Assembly (NCBI GenBank): GCA_001179505.1
Contig: CDMY01000069.1
Span: forward strand, 132,908-196,907
Reading direction: 5' to 3'
DNA length: 64,000 nucleotides
Source of the DNA: Vitrella brassicaformis
Taxonomy: Eukaryota; Sar; Vitrellaceae
Numbering within the stretch: the stretch's first letter is position 1; the number at the start of each line of letters is the position of its first letter. A program made the translations under genes and the position numbers. The notes beneath the pieces were generated by a model that saw nothing but the letters and a program-made list of their open reading frames with translations, ran no database searches and had not been told where the DNA came from. This document shows positions 24,571 through 38,055 of this stretch, in pieces.

Positions 24571-24601
<31 letters not shown>

Positions 24602-27600
24602 GGGGGGNNNNNNNNNNNNNNNNNNNNNNNNNNNNNNNNNNNNNNNNNNNNNNNNNNNNNNNNNNNNNNNNNNNNNNNNNNNNNNNNNNNNNNNNNNNNN
24701 NNNNNNNNNNNNNNNNNNNNNNNNNNNNNNNNNNNNNNNNNNNNNNNNNNNNNNNNNNNNNNNNNNNNNNNNNNNNNNNNNNNNNNNNNNNNNNNNNNNN
24801 NNNNNNNNNNNNNNNNNNNNNNNNNNNNNNNNNNNNNNNNNNNNNNNNNNNNNNNNNNNNNNNNNNNNNNNNNNNNNNNNNNNNNNNNNNNNNNNNNNNN
24901 NNNNNNNGGGGGGGGGGGGGGGGGGGGGGGGGTCAGTCAGTCAGTCAGTCGGTCGGTCAGTCGCTGCATCGTGTGGTTCTCACTGACGTGGAGAAAGGCT
25001 GAGAGTTCTCTGCACTCGGGGACGATCAGTCCGAAGCAGCACTCGACGAGGGTGAAGAGGAAGTTGCGCCAGACGCAGATGTCCGTCCAGGAGATCATGC
25101 TCTCCCACTTGTTGGGCAGACGGTTGCGCCACTGCTGCAGGACGTTACGGCTGAACACACACACACATCATCCAAGTGTGTGGAGTGGACCCATTGGCCA
25201 TCTCCACTGGCTCACCCCCTCACCATTGCTTGAGCGGCAGCTGGTGCTGCAGCCTGCTGGTGTATTCCCTGGCGTGGCGTCGGAGGTCGGGCAGGCGGAA
25301 CTCGCGCCGAATGCCGTCCAGCAGGTCCATGCCCTCGACCAACTCTGACACACACACACACATATACACACGCCCCTCCCCTTGTCTCCCTCCCCTCCCT
25401 GTCTGTCTCTTTCTTTGTTTGTTTGTCTCACTCACCGCTGTATTGGTGGCACAGCCTGAGGAGCGGCACGTGTGACTCCGCGACAATGGGCGGCAGCCGC
25501 TGCCACTGGTGCAGCAACACACGCACACCGTCCTGACACACACCACATAAACCACACACAGCCATACCCACACCCACACATTGATTGATTGGTCTGTCCA
25601 TTCAGTCACTATCTATTCAGCGTTCGTTGAGCGAAACAGAAACACCCAGCCCACCCATCTTTGTCGCTCCGCATCGTTGAGGTGCTTCTGCGCCTCCTCC
25701 CGGCTCTCTGTGAGGAGGTTGCTGTCTGTCTGGTACAGCACCTGCACGCCCTCACGCACAACCACACATGAATGACCCATGACACCATGACAACCAGCAC
25801 AGCACAGCACAGCACACGCCGACCATTCAGTCCCTCGGTGAGTGGGGTGGGTGATGGACGTCTGCCTGTCTGCCTGTCTGTGTGTATTTTGTGTTGTGTT
25901 GTCCTGTCCTGCCTCCCTCACTTGCTGCAGAGACGAGTAGGCGAGGCCGAGTTTGAGGGCCGCGGGACTGGCACCGGCTGCGGCTCCCTTGGAAATGACG
26001 CTCTGCAGCAAACCCCACTCACCCAACTTGGTCGACACCTCAACCTTTACACACAGCCACAGTCACACGATACGATCTCACACAAAGGTGTTCCTCTGGT
26101 TGGTCTCTCTCTCTCTCTCTCTTTGTCTCAGTCGGTCAGTACTACCTACCTGCAGAGGCATGTCCTGGCACTCTGCGGCCATTTCCTTGAGGGGCGTCCA
26201 CTGTGAGAGGTTCTTGGCGCAGGTGACCCAGCCGTCATACCACCAGATCTGATTCTCCCTCTGCGCCTCGGTGCGGACGGCCCCCACTGACGTGAACAGA
26301 TTGTACAAACACTGCGAGAAGATGTCCTGCGCCCGCTGCCAGTGGTTGTGCTGCATCAGGGAAGTCGCCTGCTTGGTCTCCAACGACTTGACGCGCGTGC
26401 GGCAGAGGCCGTAGCGGTAGTCGTCCTCCTCGAGATCGCGATACAGCATGCTCAGACACTGCACCCAGCAGCACAGGGAGGTGTCAGGTGACACACAGAC
26501 GAGTGGGGTGGAAGGGGTTGGCACAGTACCTGTGACGGCTGCCATCCTTTGTCAGGTTCTGCGATGAGTTTGGCCTGGAGGTACTCGCGGACGGCGTGGT
26601 AGCAGTTGTGGACCTTGGCCAGCGAGTACAGCTGGTGGGGCATCCAGTTGATGTCGGGGGAGCACCCCAGAGCGCCCTCCAACACCACCCGATGAACGCT
26701 CACCACGAACCGCTCCTGGGTGCGTGAGGAACTCCTGCTGAGGAACTTGACGAGGGCCTCAGCGATGCGCTCTCTCTCGTCGTCCCTGAAGGTGCCCCAC
26801 AGCTGAGGAAAGAGCTCCCGCCAGAGGGCAGCGGCATAGTCCTCATACATGTGGTACAGCTCGCTCAGCGGCCGCAACACGTCGCCCACGGTGCTGCCCC
26901 CGCCGACCACGCCGTCGAGGAACTCGCAGTGGCTCACCAGCACCCCCTTGACGCGCCCAGCCCACTCACGCCCCTCCCTCCCCTCCCCCTCTGTCAGCCT
27001 GTCGGTCTCTCTGTCGATGGACACCGACAGGTCGGTGCTCTCCTGACCGTCCTCGTCAGCCACCACGCCATCCTGCTCCTGCCGCAGCAAGCTCTCGTCC
27101 TCGCCCATGTCCTGGTCGTCGACGTAGGCCGACTCGCGGCTGTAAGTGAGTGCGTCGCCCTTGCCGGCCAGGAAGTCGATGAGGGGTTGGGCGGAGGGCC
27201 TGGCGAGGAGGCGGAAGTGGACAGGGGGGGTGAGGGAGGGCAGCCGGGCGGTGTGTGCGTAGGTGAGGTCGGTGTGGGGTGGGAGGGCGGCGATGGTAAG
27301 GTCGAGTATTTGTGGGAGGAAGAAGCGGTCGCCGATGACGGCCCACTCCTCCGTCCAGTTGAAGATGGTCTCGACGCGCTGCGCCATCGTGGCGGGCAGC
27401 CGGCTGTTGAAGATGTCCAGAAAGGCTGAGGGACAGACAGACAGACAGACAGTCCGTGTGCTGTGCTGTACTGTGTTGCTGCGATTGCAGTGCAATGCAT
27501 CTGACCCACTCACTCACTGACCTTGTCTGATGTATCTGTTGGGTGACGCCATGCCGATGATGGCCGCCCGGACCAGCTTTTCCCACACAAAGTTACTGGC

Positions 27601-30600
27601 CTCCTCCGACCGGCTCCTGCCTGCGAAGGGCTGCTCCCCCACGACATCGCCGCCGCCTTTGCCCGCACCCTCCGCCTCCCCATTGGTCCCGCGGTGGTCC
27701 AGCGGGGTGGCCGAGGTGTCATCGCTGCTCCTGGGCGGGCTGCAGTCGCCCGTGATGACCTTATGAGCGATATCCATGACGTAGAGGTGGAGCTGCAGGT
27801 GGGGTGAGTTGTCCTGGGCCATCATGCTGAGAACCAGCATCGCCACCTCCTCGTAGGTGAGGATCTGGTGCACCATCGCCGACGGCACCGTGCTGCTGGA
27901 GGGATCCATGAAGCCGAAGGGCAGGTAGGGCGGCGCCTTGGGGTCGCGCGGGGGCGGGCTGTCTGTCCGCATGTACTTGAGCAGCCACCCTCCACCCCCT
28001 TTGCTGCGTCTGGGCGACTCCCCACCACCCCCACCCTCTCGCTCCTCGCCCTGCATCGCCGTCCCGGTAGCCTCGTTGTCGCCCTGAGAGTCGTCCTCGG
28101 TAGCGTCGGCGGCCCGCCGCGCAGGCGGATCTCTCATCCGCCGCTGCTGCTGCCGCTGCTGCTGTGTGGCGGGTGTGGCGATCTGCTCGGGCTTGTAGCT
28201 CTGGATGAAGGCCGCGGCAGACTTCATGGGGTCGTATGTGGCGCCGACGATCCAGCGGCCGACGAGGCGGATCATGTCGATGGAGAGGGGCTGCGGCACG
28301 TGGTAGGAGGTGAAGAGGTCCCGGATGATTTTGAGAAGCTCCTTGCGCAGGTCGTTGGGGAGGTGGTTGAGCCGGCAGGCGGCCATCTGCACGAGCTCGC
28401 TGAGACATGCCACCAGGACCTCGCTGGTGGGGCCGCCATCGTTCCTGAAGGGCCCCACCGCCACACCCAAAGGCGTCATGAAGGGGATGTGTTGGTGGAC
28501 GTTGCGCTCGAGTTCCGCCATCTTGCCCGACACGATCAGCGGCGTCTGTAGTACGTACACCACACACACAGCACAGCACAGCAGAGCGGAGTGCGAAGAT
28601 CCACGTGCAGTCACTGTACATGGAGGCCTGGCCAGGCTGTCCCGTCCGTCGCGTACGTGTCTTGCGACGGCTTTGAGCATGGCCGGCGCGAAGTGGTCCA
28701 AGAACTGCATCGAGCTGAAGGTGGTGGGCGCCGACCCCACCAGCACCTGCAGCATCTTGGCAGCCGTGTACAGCTGCACCTGCAGCCGGTAGGTCTGATC
28801 GGCCCTCCCCGGCAGCACACCCGGGGGCCCCGGGACGTTCTTGGTGGCCTGCTCGGTGTCTGCGGGGTGGTGCGGTGTGCTCATGACGGGCAGTATGGCG
28901 CTGGGGGGCAGCCCGTTGGCGTCAAGCTCAGTAGACGGGGAGCCCTGGTTCAGGCCGGCAGTGACCACCTCGATCAGCCGCTTGTAGAAGACCTTGCCAC
29001 CGCTGCCGCAGTTCTCGTAGCTGGTGGACGCTAGGGCGCTGGGGGGCTCGGGAGGGGGAACGACCTGCACACACAGAGAGAGAGGGAGGGAGGGAGGGAG
29101 AGAGATTGATACGATGCAGGTCCCTGGGGGGGAGGGGAAGAGTGTGTGACCTACCCACCTGGACAAGTTTCCTGAGTAGTGCGACGAGTGAGTTGATGGA
29201 TGCCTTGTCGTTGGTGGTGAATGCGGGCGTGAGGCAGTGGGTGATGGCCTCCAGCTTGTCGTGGATCACCTCGGGCGGCTGCTGCTGCACCGTTATGTGC
29301 AGCACCGTCAGAGTCGCGTGCACCGCCCGTATGTATGAGGCCTACACACACACACACAGTTACACCACATCCATCATGTTGTGTGGGGAGGGTGTGGTGT
29401 GGTGTGTGTGTCTGACGGACAGACCAGACCAACGTAGGTACCTGTGCGTAGAACGATTTGGTCCAGTAAGTGTTTAGGTCGTACGGCGAGAGGTTCTGCA
29501 GCTCCTTGTGCGGCCCGAAGAGGGGAGGAGCGAAGGGGCTGGCCACCACGAGCTTCTCCAGGTGGGGGTAGTTGATCGCCGCCTCGGGCCACAAGGCAAG
29601 CGACCTAACACACACACACACATGGCCCAGGCCTGTGTGTTGCTCTCTCTATCACTCAGTGGTGTGGTGGCATGGCCTACGTACGTCCAGAAAAGGTCGA
29701 AGGCGCGCTTGCTCATGTCGAAGTCGTCCTTGACGCTGAGAGCGAGAGCGGTGCGCATGAGGAAGTTGACGACCATCTGGGCCATGTTATCGTCAATACG
29801 GAACTCGAGCTTGTCGCCGCGCTGCATCAGCAGATCGGCCGGCGTCCGGATGTCGCTGTCGTCTATCGCCGTCTCGTCAACGCTGTCGCCGCCAACTGTA
29901 TGAGCGGTTTACCCATAAATACCAACACATACACGGACGTGCCTTCGTGTGAGTGAATGCATTTCTTCTGTGTAGTTAGTGGGTGGCTTACGTGTGGACT
30001 CGAATCCGTCCAGCCCGTCGCTTGATGATGGCGAGCCGAAGGAGTCAACGCCCGCAGCCCGTCGCGGCCCTCCTTCTCCCCTCTCCTCACCCTCACCACC
30101 GCCGACACCCTCGGCTGCAGCGGCGGCCATGGGCACGTCCCCCTCCTTGTCCTTGTCCTTGTCTTTAATGTCTTTCTTGTCCTGCTCCTTGGCCATGCGG
30201 GCCCGCTTGGCCGCCTTCTGAGCCAGAGGCGTGTCCTCGTCCATGTCGTCCTCCTCCTCACCCGCTGCTGCCGCTGCCGCCGCTGCCTTGGAAGGCTCCC
30301 TTTGGCGCTTCTTTCGCTGCGATGGGGGGCCTTGGGTGTCATCGGCTGCTGCAGCTGCTGTGGGCTCTGCTGGGGATGAGGGGAGCACCTCGGTGTCCCG
30401 GCCGTACCGGCAGAGAGCCGCCTGCTCGTCCACATAGCGGGCCTGACAAAAACAAAGGAACGAACACACAACAAACACGATTTCTGGCTGGCTGGGTGGA
30501 CCATGTCATGTCTGTGTGAAGGGTTCGTTCGATTGGCGCAAGGACGTGAGGCGACTTGCCTGCCACTTGACGACGAGTGCCGCGATGTCTAGAGCGACCC

Positions 30601-33600
30601 GTCGGTGCTCCGATGCAGAGGAGGATCTCGTGTGCGCGAGGCCGAGGCGGTTGAGTGAGTGGACCATCTGGGTGATGAACTTGGCCTTCCACGGGTAAAA
30701 GACGTCGGCATGACGAATGATCTGATCATTGATTGACACACACATACACACACGCAACACAACCACCACAGCACAGCCAACAGAGTGCAGTGCGCGGAGG
30801 GGATGGATCCCATCCCCCTGCAGAGCTGTGTGTGTGTGTGTCAGCTAGCTGACTGACTAACCAGGTTCCACACATGGACGGTCTGGCTGATGTTGTGGGC
30901 CTCGTCGATGAGCGTCCGCAGTGTCCATCGCACCCAGTTGGGCACGCCCGAGTCGCCGATCCGCCGGGGCAGCGCACGAGTCAGCATGTCCAGGGCCGTC
31001 CGCAGCAGCTCACGCGGCGTGTCGTTCTTGTGCTGCTTCAGAAGCGCCACATAGACCTGGACGATGATTTTTGAGGGCGTGTCGTAGACGTCGATGAATC
31101 TGCAGATGGTGATGTAGCCCCACAGCTGGACGGTCTTGGATTCGCTCCGCAGGTGGCTCCAGGCGAACTTGATGAACTCCCGACGGTGGTCCGTCAACTC
31201 GTTGTGGGCGTACTGAGCCAGAATGGTCGCCAGACGCAGCAACTCGACCCTAAGCAAGAAGATCACAACACAGCAGACACATGTCATGTGTCTCAGACGC
31301 TCATCGGTTGGTCCATCTACTCTCCCCCCTCCCCCCCGCTCCCATTTCATTTCCCTTACTTGAGGGCCTCCTCAGCGGGTGTGTACTGCCTGCCCTGCTG
31401 GTCTCTCTGCTCCCTGTCCGTCTCCAACACGTGGCTCATGACCTTCCGGATGAGATCGGGCTCCAGCACATGCTGGTCGGCGCACTGCAGCACGGCCTGC
31501 TCGAACGAGGCATGGGTGGCCGGGGGGAAGGCCTGGTGCTGGTCCTGGCCATGGCCGTGGCCGCCGCGGCGGCGCTTGAAGGTGCTCTCTAGCATGGGGA
31601 TGATGATCACCTGAAGGCCTGAAGGCACGTCAAACCATACGAAAAGTGTGTGTGGTGGTGTGGTGGTCGTGTGGTTGTGGTTGTGGTTGCACCGAGCACT
31701 CTCTGCAGCGGCTGCATGTAGTAGACTTGCTGGCCGTCCTTGACCATCGGGGTGCCGTCTTTGTTGGTCTCCTTCCTTTGCCAGAAGTTGAGGAAGCACT
31801 GCAGGATGTCGCGGCGCTCAAAGGACAAAGGCGTCTGGGTGACGGTGCGCGTCAGCCACTCGGCCACGTACGAGTAGTCGACCGTCGACCGCACACACAG
31901 CGCGTTCACCAGAAACAACAGCGTGTGCACCCTGAAAAGACATACATACACACACAGGCACACGAATGCACCCACCCATACACACCCATCCACTCCACCT
32001 TCCCCCCCACCCCCACAGGACATACCTACCTGAGGTTGGCCAGGCCTTGCCAGATGTCATCAGAGTAGGGCACCTCCCACTCATAGCCCGTTCCGTAGCC
32101 AGCAACACCCACATTCGTCAGGCCGTTGCCCCCGCTCCCATTCTCGCTCGTTGCCGGGCTGTCTCGCCGACCGATCAATGAGCCCGATGGCGACGGCGAG
32201 GGCGATGGGGCACCCTCGCCGCCACCGCCGCCTCTGCTTACGACACGCCACCTGGGTGCTGACGCCCGTATGAGCCAGACCATGCACTTGATGAGCATGC
32301 GGCACTCCCTCGTGTGGAAGAAGGCGTCAGGGTGGTCGGGCTGCTGCATGCCGTTGGGCCCCACGGTTTTCTCCATCTGCTGCTGCTGGGAGAACCCCAC
32401 TGGGGAAACGTGGGGCATCGGCATGGGCACGGCCGTGCCCGCGATGACCGGCTGTGTGATGAGCCGCCACGTGTTGGCCAGCGCTTCTGCGAGTGTGAGT
32501 GGGTTGGCGGTTTGCTGATATGGGGGCAGCGGGTTGGGCGGCTGGGGCGGGGGTGGCGGTGGCGAGGCATCCAGTCCATCGGGCTGCTGCTGCTGGTTTT
32601 GACGGTCCTCTTGTTTGTTCTTGTAGGCCTCCATCTCTTTGTCGTATTCCTGCTTCCTGAACTTGTACTCCTGCTGATTCAGACGCTCCCGACGGAAATA
32701 ATCCTCCTTGACGCAACAATACTCCCTATGACATCACACCCAGAGAGAGACACAGACACAGACACAGACAGCACAGCCCATGCACACCACACCTGCCCGT
32801 GTGGAGGGGACGTGTGTGTGTGTGTGGCGTACAAGTAGGTACCTGAAGAGGAAGTCTGGCTGGAAGTGTGTAAGCGCGTGGATGACCCTGATGGCCTGCA
32901 GCACCCTCTCTGGCAAGGTGAGCATGTGGTAGCTCCTGCTGCGCATCTCGTTGTGGGCGTCCTCAAACACACGGACCAGCTCACACGACGCCTGACGCAC
33001 CTGCTCCCTGAAGGGCTCAGTGTGTTTCATTTTGAGCATCTGCACGAACAGATTGAGCTGCTGGGGCGGCATGCGGCCCTCCCGCAGCTTGCGCAAGAAG
33101 TAACCGGCCGACTCGCGAGGGAAGCGGGCGCAGAAGAGCGACAGGGGGTAGCGGTAGGGCGAGCTGAGCTGCCCCAGCTTGCCGGCGTGTGCGAGGTGGG
33201 TCTCGAGGCCGGGGATCGTGAAGTCGCCCATTGTGGTGTTCATGAGGGTGTCCAGGAACTTCTCGGGGGCGGGCGGCAGCAGGTAGAAACACGTCAGCAT
33301 CGTGGCCGCAACCTGCCAGCCGTCCATCGACACACACAGAGAGAGAGAGAATGACACGCTGGTGTGTGTGTGTGTCATTTCACTCTGTGTGTGTGTGTGG
33401 CGAGCGAGCCAGCACCCTCCCTCCTTAGTTACTTTGACTTCTTCTGATGTCCTCCATGATTTGAAGTCCCTGAGCTCCTTGGGCAGCTGCTGGTCGCGAG
33501 GCCTATTTGGCTGAATCGGGTGCAGCCAGTGCACCACCCCAGGTACCACAGGCAGCAGCGGGGCGATGGTGGTCTGGCCCAGCTTGTCTGCCGAGTTCCA

Positions 33601-36600
33601 CTTCCTTAGGTGGTCCAGCAGCTTCTCGCCCAGCGTCACGTTGAAACAGGATGACAGCAGCTCCAGGAGACGAGCCAATCCCTGACAGGTAGACAAACAG
33701 ATGGATGGATGGATGGATGGACAACAGGACTGACTGACGGGCATCTACCCACCTGTAGCAGTGGTGTGTTGAGTTTCTGGGGATTGGCGAGGTTGAGGAG
33801 TATCGGCCGCAGGCTCCCGCGCAGGTTGTCCTCGGGCAGCAGGTCCGCCTGGGGGCTGCCTCCCAGGCCCCCGCCCTCGGGGAGGTACCGCTCGTTCTTC
33901 TTGATCGACCGCAGCGCGTGCTGTGCCGCATTCACCACCTCTATGTCACGACGGGTCAAACACCTACACACACACACGGACGGCATGACCTGACGCGGGT
34001 GGGTGTGTTTGGGTGTGTGCAGTGGAGTGCAGCGAGCCAGAGAGGGTCCGGTCTCTACCTGAAGAGTGTTCCGATGAGTGCCCCTCTGAGGTCAGCGGGT
34101 TCCTGTGTCTGCTGCTGCCGCCCCTGCTGGCTGCTCGAGTCCTGCGGCGGCTCCGGCTTGCTGAATCTGGGAGGGCCCTTGAGCAACCGGAACCTGCACA
34201 ACACAACACAACACAACACAACACAACACCACCACATGCTATGCAGTCACATCCATCCATCCATCCAGACGGGCAGGCTGACCAGACTGGGTGCAGTATA
34301 ACGAGTTTGATGACGCGGATGTAGTAGACGACAAGAGTGACCTTGGTCTGGTAACCGTCGTCCCACAGCCTCAGCGGCACGTCCTCCTCGGGCACCCCGC
34401 CGCCCAGCGTGTGCGTGGGGGGCCGGCTCTGCTGCTGCTGCTGCTCCAGCCGATCCTTGAGGGCCGTCTCCTCAGCCTTCTTCTGCTCCTCACTGTCTTG
34501 ATCTAGCAGCGTTCGAACCGTCTCAACGAACCTGCACACACACACATGTGGGTGTGGTGTGTGTATGGGTGTGGAGTCTGGTCTGACTGTCAGACCCTTG
34601 TATGAGATCGTCCTGCAGGTCTCGTGAGGTCATGGGGGGTCTGAGCGCGAGGAAGAAGCACATGCAGTCGCACTGAGCCAGCTTGTAGTTATCCGCCAGC
34701 CGGAGGAACTCCTGCGGCAAGAAGTACTTGGCCGTCCCGTCGTACATCCGATGAGCACTGTCGACCCGCCCCACACTCTCCGCTCCCTGCGGTAGGCCAC
34801 TCGCCGATGCGCCAGCAGCGGCGGACGATGAACCCGTCTCGTCTGCCGGCTTCGCTCCAGGGGCGGCGGCCGCAGCGGCTTCCTGACCGCCCTTTCTGTC
34901 TTGATGGGGCTGCTGTGTGGGGGTGGTGGTAGTGGGCTGCATGTTGGGAGGGAGTGTGATGACCTGCTGGACGGACACCTGGAGGACCTCGGCGATGAAG
35001 ACCAGGATGCGCTGCGCACACCGACGCTGAAAGACACGCCCCGCACAAAGCTCCATTACCATGCTGCGGCAACACCTGCATGGATTGCATTCATTCGCCA
35101 AACAGTCAGTGCAGTCAGTCAATGCACTCAACTCCCCCATCACACGTGTGTGTTTTTCTACACAAGAAGGTCCTGTCCTCACTTGTAGAGTCCTTGCCTC
35201 ATCGGCGCCCTCCCCGGGTCGCTCATCAGCTGGTCGAGCGTCAGCCGCCTCCCAACACCACCACCACCATAAGGATCCCGCTCGGCCTCGCCGGCAGCGA
35301 TGCTCATGCCGGCGGCTGATGCCTCAGCTGCCGCCGTGCTGTCGGCTGCCTTGCGCTCCACGGCCGGGGATGAGTCTGGGGAGGCCGCCCGTGGTCGCGG
35401 GCTGCGGCGGGCGCGGCTATTTTTGTGCCGGAGGAGGTCGGGCTCGCCCTCGCCGCACACGTAAGCCACCAAAGTCATCATGGTCTCCTGCAAAGGCAAC
35501 GAGAATAGCCGGGGGGTGTCTGTCTGTCCACTCCACTCTCTCTGTCTGTGTGTGTGTGTCCATGCCATGCCATGCCTACCATGGCGAGTCTTTCCGTGAC
35601 GAAGGACAGGCCGCTGGCGTGGTCGCGCAGGGCATACTGTGCCGCGCGGAAGATGCGGGTGAAGTGTACTTTGGACCACGATGGGGGCACGAGCTTGATG
35701 AGCCGCGTGAGGGCCAGGCACCCCGCCCCCGCCTTGCGCCAGTTGACGCCGTAGCAGAGCTGTGCGAAGGTGGTGAGGAGGACCTCGCAGAAGAGCGATT
35801 CGGCCACGACCTTGTCGGTGCTGGTGGGCTGGATGGCGAAGAAGGTCTCGACGATGAGCTGCAGGGCGTGTAGCACCACGGCCGTCAGGCGCATGTGCAC
35901 CGGGTCCACATCGACGTTCTCCTGCACCCAAGCATCACACACACACACACATACACACATACACACGTCATTTCAACACCCACACCGCAGACAGAGAAGC
36001 GTCACGCTCTGACTGACCTGGATGGCGAGGAACACGCAGTAGGGGTCGATCTCGTGGAGGCAGTGGGCCTTGAGGGAGTGTGCCTCACCGCTAGTCGATT
36101 TGGGGGAGATGCGGGTGGCGAAGACGATGCCCAAATGGCGAAATATGCCCTCGAAGAAGGGGAACACCTTCGTCCCGATATCGGGGTCAGCCACCGCCAG
36201 GAACAGCCCCCTGAAGATCTGACCCAGCAGCTGCTGCTCGGCGCTCCGGCAGGCGATGCTCCGGTGGGCGAGCTCCTCAAGCTCCGGCTCGGGCGGGCCG
36301 GTGTCGTAGCCGCCGAAGGAGAAGGGGTCGACGGGCGGGGGCAAAGGGGGCGTGTCGACGTCCATCATGGCGACAGACTGCCTCTGTCGCCTCTCACGCG
36401 CGCCCTGCAGCGGACCGTCGCGCTGCTGCGCACGGTGCAGCAGGAAGCGGTACACCTGAGTGCAGTGCAGTTCAAACACATACATACCGACACACACTGG
36501 CTGCCTGACGGCATACCCTACGTGTACCCCACCCCACCGGACCGACCCGTTCGAGTGTCTTGTCTCCCTTGCCGCTCTCCAAGTTCATCAGCGGCATGAG

Positions 36601-38011
36601 GCAGTGCTGCAGGAAGGAGAAGCAAAACATCTTGAACTCCCCGTCCAGCCGGGGCGGAGCCGCCTCCCCAGCCGCAGCAACCATAGCTGCCACCCTGGCC
36701 TGCGTCGCCGCACCACCATATGCAATCGGGTTGACCGTGCCGGTCCCAGCGCCACCCATGGCACCCTCCAGAGCCCGCACACACATCTGCACGGCGCCGT
36801 CGAGGCCCAGCGGGATGGTCGGGTCGGGCGCTTTGGGCTCCTCGGCGTCCGCCATCCTCACGTCGGGGATGGGCTGCTGCTGCTGCTGCGGGGGCCTCCT
36901 GCCTTTGTCTTTCTTGTCTGCTGGCTCGTCGATGTCCATCGGGGCTGGGCCGGTGGCTGGGGTCTCCTGTGGCCCGGTCTTGGTGCGCACCGACGTGCCG
37001 GTGGGCTCCGTCTTGATGTGTGGGTGGGCGGGGGCTGGGGCGGGTTGCGGTCCAGGTGCAGGTGCAGGTAGTGGGAGTGGCGGGGACGGGGGGCCGCTGT
37101 GCACCACCAGACCCAGCTGCAGCAGGTCATACGGGTACTTCCGATACTGATCACACAATACACACACACACACACACACACACGTACAAGCGAAGACATA
37201 CATACGGGTCAGTCAGTCACTGTCAGCCATTAGACAGACATTTATGTGGGTGGGAGCTCGTGTAGGTGGCTGGCTGACTGACCGGCATGAGTATGGGTTC
37301 CTTGATGAACCATCTGTTCTTGCCGCCCAGCTTGCCCAGGATCCGGATGGTCTGCGCGGCGTTGGAGCGGCGGTGCTCCGGCAGACTCTCAGTGTGACGG
37401 TCGCCACGGTAGAAATGCAGGTAACGATGAAACCCTGTGCAATACACAGACAGACAGACAGACAGGCAGAGCCGATGCAATGCATTGCCATGCACCATCC
37501 CTCCCTCCCTCCCTCCCTCTGTCTGTGTGTCCCTCCGTCCTTCGATGCCATGCTGACTGACCATGTGACTGGCCAATAGGCGATCCGCAGGCCTTGAGCA
37601 GGTCGCAGAGCGCCTCAGTGAGCGGTGCCCTGGTCTGGGTGTTGCTGCCCTCAAACCGTTGGAGGTAGAACTGCTGGTGCTGGGGGGGCGGTGCGGCGCC
37701 CACGCCGGTCATGTCGTTCGTCCAGTGTGTGTAGCAGGGGTGTAGGCAGAATGACTCGGACTGATGGTGGCTCATGATGACGGCGTAGAGCATGTTGTTG
37801 TCGAGGCCGTCGATCCACCCCTCGAGCATCCTGAGGCCCATCGAGACGATCTCGGGGTCTTTGCTGCGGAGCGCTAGGCACGTGGGAATGGTCAGCTGCG
37901 GCAGGAACGGCAGCTGGTCCTTCAACATTATCGGCACCGTCATACACACCTCCAGCCAAGAATCCTGTAGACCAAACCGCATGGCACACACACACACACA
38001 TGGGGCCATGT

Positions 38012-38055
<44 letters not shown>

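Noticed and set aside
24573-24960. Long glycine/X open frames on the plus strand
   Set aside because: They are produced by poly-G and N bases of the assembly gap and are not coding.
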